From Cunninghamella blakesleeana (Eukaryota > Mucoromycota > Mucoromycetes > Mucorales > Cunninghamellaceae): DNA of 64,000 nucleotides. The stretch covers positions 1,841,501-1,905,500 of the forward strand of contig JAFCIZ010000001.1 in assembly GCA_017871115.1 (NCBI GenBank), read 5' to 3'. Positions 1 to 12,209 of this stretch are shown here, piece after piece. The translations under genes and the position numbers were made by a program. Numbering within the stretch: position 1 is the stretch's first letter; each line of letters starts with the position of its first letter. Under the pieces are notes generated by a model. That model worked only from the letters and a program-made list of their open reading frames with translations. It did not search any database and had not been told where the DNA came from.

Positions 1-1056
1 ACATTACTTCACGATGATAAGAAAGTAGAACCTAGCTATGAAGAAAACCAGAATGAACAACAGCGATCACAGGCAGAAAAGCATCATCCTACTCCAAGCT
101 CACAGCCTTCTCATACCCCACCTGTACAATTCATTAACTTTCGTGCTGAACAACCTCAATCACAAGGTACACCTACCTCAAAACAAAAAACGATTTTTAT
201 TCAAGGAGAATATTATAATAATATGCCTACTTCACCGAATAAAAATAAAAATGAAACCAATACTGTTTATTATCAGCATCAACAGCATCATCATCAACAA
301 CAACAGCTTCAGTCACAACAGTCTGTTCGGCGGTCTAATTCTAATACACCATCTTCTCAATCCATAATAACTGAAAAACATATTAACAATAGATTATCAC
401 AAGGTTCAGTTCATGATTCACCAATATCGTCACCACTATCATCACCAAAAGATTCACGTCACGGACATCAAATCACTGTTTGGAAAGCTGATGTTGGAGT
501 GAATTCACAAAATTCTCGGCAACAGCAGGTTCAAAAACAACATCAACCACCGCCATCATCACTATCACAGCAACAACAGCAGTGGCAATCACAAAATAGA
601 TCTGAATATAATTATAATCAAAATTATAATGCATCACATTCAGCTTATGAGATGCCTCCTCATACATATTATCCATCGGCACCTTCTCTTTATGCAGCTA
701 GCTCCCAACCCCCTCCTCCCCCATCTTCTTCTTTGCATCACCCTCATTCTAATTCTCGCTCACACCCACATTATGAAAATCAGCATTCCTATGTAAACCA
801 AAGCAGATCTGATTATAATGGATACGAAAATCATTTTCCCCAACAACAACAATCACCTAATCAACCATATCAAACTACACAATCCAACCAACCTATTAAT
901 GAATATCATATAGATCATCGATCTTCCTACAACACTCACCAACAGCACCATAGCTATCATGAACAACATCGCCCATCTTCTGTAACTTCTTCTTCTACAT
1001 CTAAACATCCTGAACGTAAAAGTGGTAAATCAAAGTTAGATTTTATCTTAAATTAA
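1..1056 (+). CDS. C-terminal part of a Gln/His/Pro-rich protein (5' truncated)
   Basis: The frame is open from the first base of the window to a TAA at 1054-1056, giving 351 residues with no start visible upstream, so the gene begins outside the window. The product is of low complexity: runs of Gln, His, Ser, Pro and Asn, with many SP/TP pairs near residues 135-145 that could be proline-directed phosphosites. The only less repetitive pieces are HGHQITVWKADVGVNS at about residues 151-166 and the C-terminal KSGKSKLDFILN. Such tails are common in fungal transcriptional regulators, and the end could be a short docking motif, but I recognise no domain and assign no function. An internal ATG at 223 is in frame but is probably not the start, because the same composition continues upstream of it. 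Confidence 0.7.
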   Translation, partial: TLLHDDKKVEPSYEENQNEQQRSQAEKHHPTPSSQPSHTPPVQFINFRAEQPQSQGTPTSKQKTIFIQGEYYNNMPTSPNKNKNETNTVYYQHQQHHHQQQQLQSQQSVRRSNSNTPSSQSIITEKHINNRLSQGSVHDSPISSPLSSPKDSRHGHQITVWKADVGVNSQNSRQQQVQKQHQPPPSSLSQQQQQWQSQNRSEYNYNQNYNASHSAYEMPPHTYYPSAPSLYAASSQPPPPPSSSLHHPHSNSRSHPHYENQHSYVNQSRSDYNGYENHFPQQQQSPNQPYQTTQSNQPINEYHIDHRSSYNTHQQHHSYHEQHRPSSVTSSSTSKHPERKSGKSKLDFILN

Positions 1057-2047
1057 AAAAAAGAGGGGAGGGGAAATAATGGCAACATTATTAAAAATAA
1101 TAATTTATATATATATATATATATATTCTATTTTCATTTCTTCATATCTTTTACTATTATTATTGTTCACTATATCATACTGTTTTTACTCTTTTATTTT
1201 TTATTTTTTGCTTTCTTTATCTCCCTTTCTATTGTTATTTTTTATTTTATTTTTCTTTATTTTATTTATTTATATTGTTGCATACTTCATTTGAAGTTTT
1301 GCCCATTCCATTGCAGTTTGTAGTTTCATAAGCATTTTATTTTATTTTATTTTTTCTTTAATATATATATATATATATATACATATATACGTGTTAATAT
1401 AACAAAATGATAATATTAAAATAAAAATTAATACAAGACAAAAATAATAATAATAATTTTCACTATATTATAAAATATATTTATGATGGAAAAAAATCTG
1501 ATTTCAGAAAAAAAATTAAAAAAAGAAAAAAGGAAGAGCAGTATACAAATAAATAACCAATGGATATTTACAAAAAAGAAAAATTGCTATTATAAAATTG
1601 ATAAAATAAAGATCACGATAATTACACAAGAAAAATAGTAGTTTAATACTAATATAATAACTTTGGTGATTAATTTTAAATGTGTATATAAGAGTAAAAA
1701 AAGTAACAGTTATGTAAGACCGAATTTATTAAAAACTAGTATTAAAACAGAACCATTTTATTTTACTTTTAAATCTATTATGTAATTTTTTTTTATAAAT
1801 TAAAAAATCAAAAATCCTTGGTACTGAAGTATGGAGAGGGGTAGAAAAGATATATAAATTAAATATATCATAAAAGATATTTACAATAAATAAAATGAGA
1901 TAAAAATAAAATCAAAAGTATATAGTAGGAAGAAGTTATGTAAAGATGGTAACAAAATAAAAAGAAAAAGAAAAGAAAAAGAAAAAAACACATATGCATA
2001 TATACTGTCTCTTTCTCTTTTATATTTTCTCAATCATCTTATTTTTT
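1057..2047. other. Intergenic, AT-rich, no gene seen
   Basis: This holds the 3' flanks of two convergent genes. It contains (TA)n runs near 1107-1127 and 1362-1382 and many A/T homopolymers. A hydrophobic ORF at 1079-1294 comes from T-rich sequence and has no family features. No RNA gene was seen. Confidence 0.6.
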
Positions 2048-4103
2048 TTACATCATACCACCCATACCACCCATACCACCCATACCAGGCATACCACCGG
2101 CGGCTGGAGCAGGAGCAGGAGCATCAACAATCATAGCTTCAGCAGTAGTTAAAAGAGAAGCAACACCAGAAGCATCTACAAGAGCAGTACGAACGACCTT
2201 GGTAGGATCAATGATACCACGTTCAATCATATCAGTATATTCATTGCAAGAAGCATCATAACCCCAGTTAGGATTATCAACATGTTCATCTAAAAGTTTA
2301 CCAGCAACAACGGAACCTTCTCCACCAGCATTATCAACAATTGTACGGCAAGGACGTTGAATAGCTTGACGAATAATGTTAATACCTAATTGTTGGTCAA
2401 AGTTAGCAGCCTTTAAGGAATCCAAAGCTTTAGTGGCTTTTAATAAAGCAACACCACCACCGGGAACAATACCTTCTTCGACGGCGGCACGAGTAGCACA
2501 TAAGGCATCATCGAAACGATCCTTCTTTTCGCCTACTTCTACTTCAGAAGCACCACCAACTTGAATGACAGCGACACCACCGGAAAGTTTAGCTAATCTT
2601 TCTTGTAATTTTTCTTTTTCGTATTCAGAGGTGCTGGGATCACTCATGGCACCACGGATTTGTTCACAACGTTGAGTAATGGAATCCTTTGAACCAGCAC
2701 CATTCAAAATGATGGTATCTTCCTTTGTGATAGTAACGGATCCAGTAGTACCGAATAATTCAGGGGTAGCCTTTTCTAATTTCACATCTACTTCATCATT
2801 AAAGACCATACTGTTGGTTAAAATACCAATATCACCTAAAATAGATTTACGATTGTCACCAAAACCAGGAGCTTTGACAGCGGCGACTTGCAATTGGCCA
2901 CGAAGTTTATTTAAAATACAAGCAGCAAGAGCTTCTCCATCAAGGTCTTCAGCAATGATTAAAAGGGGACGACGTTGAGTAGCAGAAGCTTCTAAAGCAG
3001 GTAAAATATCTTGTAATAAGGAGATTTTCTTTTCAGATAATAAAATCAATGGTTTTTCAAATTCTACTCTTTGAGTCTTGGTATCAGTGATGAAATAAGG
3101 AGAAATGAATCCACGATCGAAGCGCATACCTTCAGTTACTTCCAATTCATCATCGATGGTTTTACCAGCCTTGACAGTAATTACACCTTCTTTACCAACG
3201 CGTTCCATAGCTTGGGCAATCATATTACCAACGTGCTTATCACCGTTAGCAGAAATAGTAGCTACTTGAGAAATTTCGGCAGAGGTAGTGATCACTTTAG
3301 TATTGGCTTTCAAGTAATCAATTACAGCATCTACAGCCATTTGAGCACCACGGCGAAGATCAAGTGGGTTACAACCAGCAGCAACGTTTTTGACACCTTC
3401 TGTGAAAATAGCACGAGCTAAAACAGTAGCAGTGGTAGTACCATCACCGGCTAATTCATTAGTTTTATTGGCAACATCTTGAACAAGTCTATTATTTTTA
3501 AATTTAAAATAGAATAAAAAAAAAAAGTATAAATAAGTTGATTACTATTTATTCATATATTATTACTATCCTATTGTTATAATAGCCTATCATTCATTTT
3601 TCTTTCCTTCATATGTTCTCTAATTATTTTTCTCTTTTGTTTATTATTATTAATTACCTGGCACCCAAGTTTTCAAATTTATCTTCTAAAGTAATAGATT
3701 TTGCAACAGTAACACCATCCTTAGTGATCTTAGGAGAACCATAAGGTTGATCAATTAAAACGTTACGACCCTATTTAGTATAAAAATAAACAGTAGAAGA
3801 AGAAAATAATAAAAATATTATTATTATTATATACATATATATTAAATGAATAAAAGAGAAAGGAAAAAACAACTTTTTTTAAATATTTTTTAAGAAATTT
3901 TATTTTATTTTTACCTTAGGACCTAAAGTAACAGCAACAGACTTAGCAAGGATATCAACACCACGAAGTAATGCAGCACGACCTTCAACACCAAATTTAA
4001 TTTCCTTATGAGTAGAATAAAGACGATTTAAAACACCAGTAGTAGAAGGACGATTCATACGAGCAGAAGCGCGTTGAATAGTATTAATAGCTAAACGATT
4101 CAT
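2048..4103 (-). CDS. HSP60: Mitochondrial chaperonin HSP60 (GroEL family)
   Basis: Three exons on the minus strand, 4103-3915, 3770-3658 and 3488-2048, join in frame to 580 aa, the usual length for fungal HSP60. The start is the ATG at 4103, giving [18 protein letters not shown], an Arg/Ser-rich presequence typical of matrix import; a longer reading from 4130 would need a TTG start. Family motifs appear in order: [54 protein letters not shown] around the nucleotide site, then the apical and C-terminal regions, ending in GGM repeats ([16 protein letters not shown]) as in GroEL. It folds imported proteins in the mitochondrial matrix as an ATP-driven ring. The upstream gap is shared with a divergent zinc-finger gene. 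Heat-shock elements are expected for this gene, but I could not identify a clean one. Confidence 0.97.
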
Positions 4104-4884
4104 TATAATTTTCCTTTTAAATACACCCAAAAAAAAATAAATTATTAAAAGAAGAGAGAAAAGAAAGAGAGAGAGAGAAAAAAAAAAAAAGAGAGAGAAA
4201 AAAAAGGTACTGGTTATTTATTTATTTTTTAAAAGGAAAAAAATAAAGAAAAGAAATTACCAGAATCTACCTGCTTGCCAAATGAATTGAATCTCCGAGA
4301 TTTTTTTACCTTTTTTGAATGACAATCATTTTGAATACGGCTAAAATATCATACGAAACCCTTTATTTTAAAACTATTTATTCACCTAAATAGTTAAATC
4401 ACTCTATTGTTTCTATTATTATAATAACCTTATATTATATTATATATACATTCTTATTATTAAATAAATAATATATATAATTTATAATTTCATATTAATT
4501 AAAAAAACAAAAAATAAGGTCGTGGTTTATAAAAAGGTGGAGATTCGTGGGAATAGATTTGAAAAAAAAAAAAACCATGCTGATAAATAAAGCAGTCAAG
4601 TTGTTTAAAGTGAAATTATTTGTTAAGATAATGAAAAAAAATCAGAGAAAAACTAGCGGCACTTTAAATGGATTTTCTTGAAGAAAAAAAAAAATCAAAC
4701 AAAACTAATAACTGGGGGTTCAAAAGCGTGAATACAATGATAAAAAAAAAAGAAAAAAATAATTCCAAAAAAAATCAATATATAAATGAGATTGTTCTTT
4801 TCCTTTTCTTTCACATTTCTTTTCTTTTTTTTTCATTATTATTATTTATTGTAAAATTATTAGATAACATACTTATAAGGAAAT
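4104..4884. other. Divergent intergenic region between HSP60 and the Sfp1-like gene
   Basis: A purine-rich stretch (GAGAGA and poly-A) covers about 4141-4206, just upstream of HSP60. The rest is AT-rich. The 77-codon ORF at 4668-4901 overlaps the Sfp1-like start in another frame and is mostly poly-Lys/Phe noise. Confidence 0.5.
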
Positions 4885-5922
4885 ATGTCAACTTTAAATA
4901 AGGATACCTGGAAAACTTGCTCTAATTTTGGATTACAATCGTAATTACATATATGAAAAATTAAAAAAAACACCAATTCTTAAAAAAAATAATCAAGATC
5001 CATTTATGCTTTTTATTTTATTTTAGTACAATTATAAATTCAGAAAATAATAAAGATTTAATAGATAATTTAATTAGAAAACAAACTTTAGAAACTGTAT
5101 TTTGTAATGATTTCATATGCTGCGGACAATATTGGACAGATTTACACGAATTATTACAGCATTGTGAAGAGTGTCATTGTAAAGCACCTTCTTTAGATGA
5201 TGATGATTATGATGAAACGTTATCAGAAATAGATGAAGACGATTTAGATATATTAACTCCGACTTCCCCACTTGATTCACATTTCTCTTTCTCTTCTTCC
5301 TCGCCTTCTCCAACTTCAACTAGTTTTTTTTCTCATCCTCTTAGTCATATCGATTTATCTATGTTGGAAAATACAAACCATTTGTCTTCTTCTTCTTCAA
5401 CTTCACCTTCCCCTTCATATAATTTTAATGATTTACAACAGCAAGAAGAATATGGTTACGAAAAAATTAAAGAATGGATGTTTCAAGCTCAATTTATGCA
5501 TCCTACTTCGGATGATCGCGAAGGTAAAAAAAAAAGCTATATACAGGTATATATTAATTAAAAATAAAACAACCAAATTTACTTACTATTTTAAATAAAT
5601 AGAAGAAGAATTAGAGCATTCCTATCGACCCTATCGATGTCATGTTTCAGGATGTGATAAAACATATAAAAATGCAAATGGATTAAAATATCATAAAGCT
5701 CATGGTCATTGTCAAGAGAAAGAAAATGGGGAATTAGATGATATCAATCAAAAGCCTTATATATGCTCTTTAGGCAATTGTAAAAAAAGATATAAAAATT
5801 TAAATGGGTTAAAATATCATATTCAACATACTCATTTTAAACGCAAATTAAATAACGTAATCAATAATAGTAGCAATAATAACAATAACAATTTATTGTC
5901 ATTCCCTTCATTCATAAATTAA
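4885..5922 (+). CDS. Sfp1/JAZF1-family C2H2 zinc-finger transcription factor
   Basis: Exons 4885-4940, 5027-5523 and 5603-5922 join in frame to 290 aa. Near the N-terminus, residues 45-69 form a degenerate finger (CNDFICCGQYWTDLHELLQH...ECH) like the CCG-LHDLLxHYEExH segment of yeast Sfp1 and the first finger of JAZF1. A central acidic and Ser/Pro-rich linker follows. At the C-terminus are two fingers with the family signature: C197-C202-H215-H220 around KTYKNANGLKYHKAHGH, and C239-C244-H257-H262 around KRYKNLNGLKYHIQHTH. An Asn-rich tail ends the protein. In yeast, Sfp1 activates ribosomal-protein and ribosome-biogenesis genes under TOR control; that role here is inferred from the family. 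The first intron follows 18 codons. The protein is short compared with yeast Sfp1 (about 680 aa) but similar in size to JAZF1. Confidence 0.88.
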
Positions 5923-6157
5923 TGATATAAAAGATTTTTCTTTTTAAAATTGTGTATTTTAAACTCCGTATTTTTATAATTTATTTTTTTTTCTCTTTCT
6001 ATTCTTACTTTCCACCTCTATATTTATTTATATTATTCATTATTGTAATTATAAAACTAATAAATTATTAATATTCTAATTTAAGCTATTTATTTACTGT
6101 TTATTTCATCTTGTTTTACTCTATTTTATAATAGAAAAAAAGGAAAAAAAGTATAAT

Positions 6158-6274
6158 ATGATTACTGATGTTCAACTTTCCTTTATTGCTAATTCCCTTG
6201 GGGTCGTAACCATGGTGCTCATCGTTGTCTACCACTTTGTTTCAGTTAATGATAAAAACTCCAAGAAAAACTAG
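6158..6274 (+). CDS. OST4: OST4, mini-subunit of oligosaccharyltransferase
   Basis: A 38-codon single-exon ORF, below usual gene-calling cut-offs. It starts MITDVQLSFIANSLGVV, followed by a hydrophobic stretch through VLIVVYHFVSV and a short Lys/Asn-rich tail. This matches the very conserved Ost4 pattern (MI[ST]D.QL..FAN.LG...LLVV.YHY.AVN) in both length and order. Ost4 is a single-pass ER membrane peptide that stabilises the Stt3 catalytic subunit and the Ost3/6 subunits for N-glycosylation. The ATG at 6158 is preceded by A-rich sequence and the gene lies 235 bp downstream of the zinc-finger gene on the same strand. Confidence is high despite the size, because nearly every residue fits the family. 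Confidence 0.95.
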   Translation: MITDVQLSFIANSLGVVTMVLIVVYHFVSVNDKNSKKN

Positions 6275-7028
6275 ATCGACTCTTTATATCACTTTTTAAA
6301 ATTTATCAACACTTTATTATAATATAAAGCACACAAACATTAACATCATTCACCAATTCACCAAGTTTTTTTAGTTTTTTTTTTTTTTTTTTTACAATAC
6401 CTATTCATCTGGGATATATATTCTCCTTATCCACCTTTATATATACATATATTATAAAAAATACAATAATAAATATAATAAAAAAAAAATACAAAAAAAA
6501 AAAAAATACGATAATAATAATGTTTATAAATATATATACATTATATAGTACTTTTGAATCACATTATTTATTGGAGGATTAGGAATATAAATACTGGAAT
6601 ATGAAAAATAAATAGAATAAGAATATTCAAATATATATAGTACACTCTGCTCTTGAATCACAACAATATATATATGTATCATTATTTAAATAGGGATTAA
6701 AAGTAATAGAGTCATGCTAAATAGATAATTGAAATGGGAAACATAAATATAATGCAATTACTAGAGGAAAAAGAAAAAAAAAACGCGATGAATGATCACA
6801 TTACATTTATCATATGAATTAAATAAAAAATAAAAAAATGATCATGGTGTAATTAAATTATACCAGAAACATGCGAGTAAGTGATGTATTATGCATTTTC
6901 GTTTGATTTTATTATATATATATATTCAGAAAGATTTATTTATGTTTACGGATATATTGTATTTGTAATTAAAAAAAGGATAATTATAAGACATATATAT
7001 TTAAAGAAATAGTGCGAAATGATATTAT
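6275..7028. other. Intergenic, AT-rich, no gene seen
   Basis: Convergent 3' flanks of OST4 and the Yop1-like gene. There are poly-A tracts near 6480-6505 and scattered TATATA runs. Both strands are dense in stops and no RNA gene was seen. Confidence 0.55.
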
Positions 7029-7784
7029 TCAGGATTTTTTCGAACCTGTAGCAATATTCTTCATAACCTCTTTTCCCTTTTCCGTTTTTGGTTTCGTAAA
7101 TTTATTTTGAAAGAATTTACTGTGTATTTGGACGGCACCCTTATTTCAAAAAAATAAAAAATAAAAAAATAGTATATTAGATAGTTGATATTTTATACAT
7201 TTATATGAATATAATACCTTAAATGCAGGAAGAATAAGATATAAGATAAATATAGTTTTAAACAAATAATAAAAGGGTAACCAATAGAGTAAAGTATCTT
7301 CGAAATATTCAATGAAATGAAACCCAGTCAAGATCACCCAATAGGTAATCCATTGTTGTCTTTTGGAATAAGAATCGTTTTCAATAGTTTGTAACTAATA
7401 CATACACATATATAACATAACAATTAGAAAATTAAAAATGATGAAATATTTAAACCAAGGTTTATAAAAAATTACCGATGCATAAGCTAAATATAAAAAA
7501 AATTATAATATTAGTATCATTGTTATGTATAAATTCATACTAATGTATATATATATATATATAATACCTGGATACATCCATGCAATAAGATTTGTAATCA
7601 ATTGACTAGCAATATTAAAAAACAATAATAAAAAAGTAATTAATGCTAAAATTATTGCTAAGTAAACCTTTGGTATTTTTGTGATTTGTTCCATTTTTTG
7701 AAATATGGAAAACTGGTTCAATTGGTTATTCCATTTTTTTTCATATCGCTGAACCTTCTTTATTGTATTGTTAAATGTATTCAT
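7029..7784 (-). CDS. YOP1: Yop1/REEP (TB2/DP1/HVA22) ER-shaping protein
   Basis: Four exons on the minus strand, 7784-7568, 7486-7476, 7394-7218 and 7139-7029, give 171 aa, typical of the family. The order fits Yop1/REEP5: a charged N-terminus, a first hydrophobic hairpin (AIILALITFLLLFFNIASQL), the MYPAYAS turn, then QQWITYWVILTGFHFIEYFE, the second hairpin LLYWLPFYYLFKTIFILYLILP, and a Lys-rich cytosolic tail. These wedge-like hairpins bend the ER membrane into tubules. Exon 2 is only 11 nt (CTTATGCATCG), flanked by a regular acceptor and GTAAT donor; leaving it out breaks both the frame and the conserved P-x-YAS segment, so I consider it real. The promoter region is shared with the divergent MINDY-type gene. 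Confidence 0.92.
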
Positions 7785-8176
7785 TTTTTATATAGTTTTG
7801 TAAAAAAAGAATAAAAAAGAATAAAAAAGAGAGAAAGAGAAAAGATTAATAAAGTATTTTATTTATTTTTATTTTTTTGATCAGCTTTTTGCTATTGTTT
7901 CACTAGATTTATCAAATGATCAACTAAAATAAAAAACTGATTCTTATAAAAAAAAAAAAAAAGACATTCATTTTAACGATCATACGTTATATCACGATAA
8001 TTTACAACTAAAATAATTATATTTTAATTTATACCTATGCATTTTATAAAGTTGCTGAAAAATTGAAATTCCGCTTTTTTTCTTTTATTATCTTACCTTT
8101 TTTTTTTTCCTCCTTCTCCTTGTTTTTTTTACGACAATATATAAAAAATTATTATTATTCTTTTCTTTATTCAACC
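7785..8176. other. Divergent promoter region, Yop1-like / MINDY-like
   Basis: A 392-bp gap between two start codons, with poly-A near 7950-7965 and T-rich tracts. It contains one copy of the GCGGAATTTCAA motif (reverse orientation, 8063-8074), described separately. Confidence 0.5.
8063..8074 (-). promoter_or_regulatory. Candidate CGGAATTTCAA promoter motif, 103 bp upstream of the MINDY-like gene
   Basis: On the minus strand this reads GCGGAATTTCAA. Nearly the same word lies close upstream of five other genes in the window. The binding factor is unknown. Confidence 0.35.
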
Positions 8177-9305
8177 ATGGAAAATAATATTATTGAAGAA
8201 AAAGGTATTTAAATTAATACATACACATGCATATATATAATTACAAAATATAATGCTATTTATTTAATCTCCTCTCTTTCTTCCCTTATATTATTATTTT
8301 CAATCTATATGCAATAGATAAAGAACAATCAAGTTCAGATGTTCCTACCATTTTACATGATGATACCTTAGCTAATCATTTAGAATCTAATAATAAAGAT
8401 GTAGATGAGCTCGCTAATAAAATAAGTACAAATATGAATATTAACGAGGACAACAAAGATCAGCCTATCCCCGATATGGATTTGCCAAGGAATAACAATG
8501 ATAGTAATAATAACCTCATTGAAAATAACAATGAAAGTTCATTATCGATACAAACCTATGACTTAAAAACAATCGACTGCAAAGACCATGATAAAGGGAC
8601 AACTAAAATAGTTAGAATTATATTACAAAATGGTACATGATAATAAGAATCATAATATAAAAATAGTTGATGCTAAAAAAAAAGGAAAAGTTGCATAAAA
8701 AATTGTAGATTATTTAAGTATCTATACTTATTATTTTATAATCATTATTGTTTAACAGAAAATGGACCTTGTCCTCTTGTAGCTATATGTAATGTATTAT
8801 TGATTCGTGGTGATATACAAATTCAACCTTTTGAAAGACCAACCGTAACATTTGATTATTTGGTAGAATGTCTTGGCGACTACCTTTTGAATCATGCACC
8901 CAATGATAGAGTAAATATTTAACAAGATATCAGTGGAATTATATAATAATAACTATTGTTTATGCATAATCTATAAAAATATATATTTATTTGTACCATT
9001 TTTTTATTTATAGATGGCAGAATCCAATGCATCGCCCAATTTATTATCAACGTCACCAACAACAGATTCATCATTTAACAAAAATATAGATCAACAAAAT
9101 ACAAAAATAAATACAACAAGCAATCATAAACAATCAACAACGGAGTACGTATTAACTTATAGACATAATTTAGATGCTGCTTTTACAATCCTTCCTCGTC
9201 TACAATCCGGTTTAGGTAATAACTGAGATGTAACATCACTGGGCTTTAAAATGCCATGCATTCTTTTTTTTTTAACGATAGTGTTAATATTAATTCTACA
9301 TCTAC

Positions 9306-9350
<45 letters not shown>

Positions 9351-10572
9351 CATTATTTAATATATATATATATATAGATGTAAACGTTCATTTTAATTCA
9401 ATCCGAGAATTTGAACCTACTGCAGAACTGGCTCTCTTTGACTTATTTAATGTTGATATTGTACATGGCTGGATAGTGGATCCCCAAGTAAAGAAGAGAA
9501 AAGGAAAAAATAAATAAAAATAATAAACATCTTTGAAACACAAAACTTTAAATAACCTTAATTTTCCATGTGCTTTTTGTTTTTATTTTCTACAATTAGG
9601 ATAAAGAAACTTATCGCGTTGTGGTAGAGAATTGTAAATCCTATAATGGCGTTGTTGAATGTATTGTTCGTGGGAATGAAAATATAGAACAGACTAATAA
9701 CAATAATACAAAAGAAGATAATATACATGATGGTATGTAAGGCAGGATAAAGTATATTTTATGTAGTGTCACTATTTGGAGAACTGAGATTAAACTGACA
9801 TTTTTTCCTTCTTTCTTTTTTTAATCATAAATAACAACAAATTTTAGGTTTAGTTGCTTCGACTTTTCTACAAGACACAGCCACTCAATTAACATACTAT
9901 GGTATCGAATTGCTTAGAGACAGTTTACCAAAAAATAAATTGTGTGTACTCTTTAGGAATAATCATGTAAGTCTATTTTTTAGATTACAAAAGAATCATA
10001 CCAAATTGAGCTTTTTTATGTGCAACATTACTACTATATAAGAAATATATTAACATTAAAAATATAAACTACTCTTTAATATATATACACAAATGTATAG
10101 TTTTCAACGTTATTTAAACATCCGATTACTGAACAATTATATACTCTTATAACTGATTCTGGTTATGTTTCAGAATCCAATATTGTATGGGAAACATTAA
10201 ATGATATAGATCAAGGTACGTCCAAGTTTGTTAATAGTGAATTTCGTGAAAATCTTAATATTCATCAACAAGAACAAGAAAATGCTGATCTAAAGTAAGT
10301 ATTACATTATACTTATATAAGTGATGTGCATTAGGAATGCAAATAAAGAAATTTGTTTATATTAAATCTTTTGTTTTTTATTTATTCGTTCTGAATTATT
10401 ATTTTATAGATATGCTATTGAACTGTCTATAAAACAGCATCAACAAGATGAAATGTTACGAACGGAACATACATCCTATCCAAATATAACTTCATCACCT
10501 TCAATAAGAACGAATCATACTCGTCCACCATCGAAAGCATCTCAAAAGAAGAAAAGCTGTGTTATATCATAG
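8177..10572 (+). CDS. MINDY-family (FAM63/DUF544) K48-type deubiquitinase with UIM and CaaX box
   Basis: Nine exons (8177-8204, 8318-8632, 8759-8910, 9014-9215, 9378-9487, 9600-9732, 9848-9966, 10101-10294, 10410-10572) join in frame to 471 aa. The catalytic signature QNENGPCPLVAICNVLL is clear, with the likely nucleophile Cys119. The second conserved block LDVNVHFNSI...FDLFNVDIVHGWIVDPQ supplies the likely catalytic His262. A block around residues 315-375 (FLQDTATQLTYYGIELL, LCVLFRNNHFSTLFKH) completes the MINDY fold. Residues 415-431 (DLKYAIELSIKQHQQDE) fit a ubiquitin-interacting motif (A-I-x-x-S core). The protein ends KKKSCVIS, a CaaX box after a basic patch, which suggests farnesylation and membrane anchoring. 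MINDY enzymes prefer long K48-linked ubiquitin chains. The N-terminal 110 residues are acidic and Asn-rich. Confidence 0.92.
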
Positions 10573-11052
10573 GGATTAATGTGTTTACTCTTAATTCTTA
10601 TTTACGAATTTTTCTTTTTTGAATAAAAGATTGAAGTTCATTTTTATTGGTCAAACTATAGAAAAAAAAAAAACACACCAAAATAGTTATATATCAACAA
10701 TTATAGTAAAAAAAATGTACACTTATTATTACCCCTACCTACACACTCTTTTAAAAAAGAAGAAAAAAGAAAAAAAGAAAGGGCCACATCATATTCTGCT
10801 TCTATGTATGATTTTAAATGCATATTAATATGTATGGAATAAAAAAAATTATTTATACGTAAGCATACATAATATACTCTAGAAGATTAAAAAATCTTTT
10901 TTCTTTCTCCCACTCCCTTTTCTCTTCTAACTCCTTCGATCGATGACTATTATTCGGAGAGAAAAGTGAATTTGTACTATATAGACTTACTAATTTAAAA
11001 AAGTTAATCTTTATTTATTTAAATAAAAAAAATGGCATACGTCAAAAAATAT

Positions 11053-11094
<42 letters not shown>

Positions 11095-11398
11095 TTATAT
11101 ATGCTGCCAAGAATATATCAAAATGGACAATAAAATGAAAATGGATTAAAAAAAAAAGTTCTGTTTATATGCAAGAATACAAATGGAAGGTTTATTTAAA
11201 AAACTAGGCTAAGATAGCCATATATGGTAGTCAAAGCTTCCTTTGAATTCCCGTCATTTTTTTTTAAAATAAAAAATCTTTTTTCTTTTCTCTTTCCTTT
11301 TTCTTTTTTTTTTTCCTTCTATCATTCTTTCTTTTTCCTTTCCCTTCTCTTTCCATTTTTCCTTTTCCTATTTTTTTTTATCACTTTTTATAATAAAA

Positions 11399-11434
<36 letters not shown>

Positions 11435-12101
11435 TTAGTTTTATATATATATATAAATTTAGTTATATATATATAAATATATATAAATATATATAATAAT
11501 ATATAAAAATATATATTTTAATACACTTCAACTTTAAATATTACTTCAAAGGTAATTTCATTCATCTATATAAAAAAACTATACTTTATATTAAATACTT
11601 ATATTAAAGTAACCTTAGTGATGAAATATAATCTATTTAACTTGTATTTAACGCGATTCAATCTATCCACTTCCTTTTATATATATATATATATTTAATC
11701 TATTTAGTTGATTTGCTGATTTGTTGATTTGTTGATCAGCTTTCTCTCTCTTTCTCTCACATTTTTTTATATTGTTCATATCATTCCTACAAATATATTT
11801 GTGGAGGTGTTCAATATATCTTAAAGTAATACTAATACAAAAAATATTAATTATAATAGTAAAAGCTTTCATAAATATAACAATATTATTTTATTTTTAG
11901 CCTTCACTTAATTTCTCTTTTCTTTTCTTTTATTATTTAATTAGGTTTATAAACTAAGAATTTGTCTAAATATCAACAAAATTATTGAATCAAAAGGTTA
12001 TATAAAAAAAGAAAAATAAACAAAAGAAAAATTAGTAAAGCAAAGGTATAATTTATTTAACTTTGATCTAATTTTTTAGTTTCATTTTTTTGTTATTATT
12101 T
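10573..12101. other. Intergenic, AT-rich, no gene seen
   Basis: About 1.5 kb upstream of the HSF-type gene. It contains (AT)n followed by (GT)n at 11058-11092, T/C-rich tracts at 11258-11380, a long (AT)n run at 11400-11431 and several TATATAAATTTAG-like repeats at 11430-11475. ORFs here (10619-10828, 11224-11496, and 11663-11872 on the minus strand) are low-complexity and unsupported. Confidence 0.55.
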
Positions 12102-12209
12102 ATGAAAACAGTGCACCGAAACAGTATAAAGAATGGATGGTGTGTTAATAACATGAATCACAGTCATATAACAAATAACATAGCTAGTAGGATCAACCAG
12201 AATAAAAAT

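Noticed and set aside
1079..1294. Hydrophobic 71-codon ORF
   Set aside because: Poly-Ile/Leu/Phe/Tyr product of (TA)n and T-rich DNA, with no conserved pattern.
4103..4130. Upstream extension of HSP60 by nine codons
   Set aside because: It needs a TTG start; the ATG at 4103 gives a normal import presequence.
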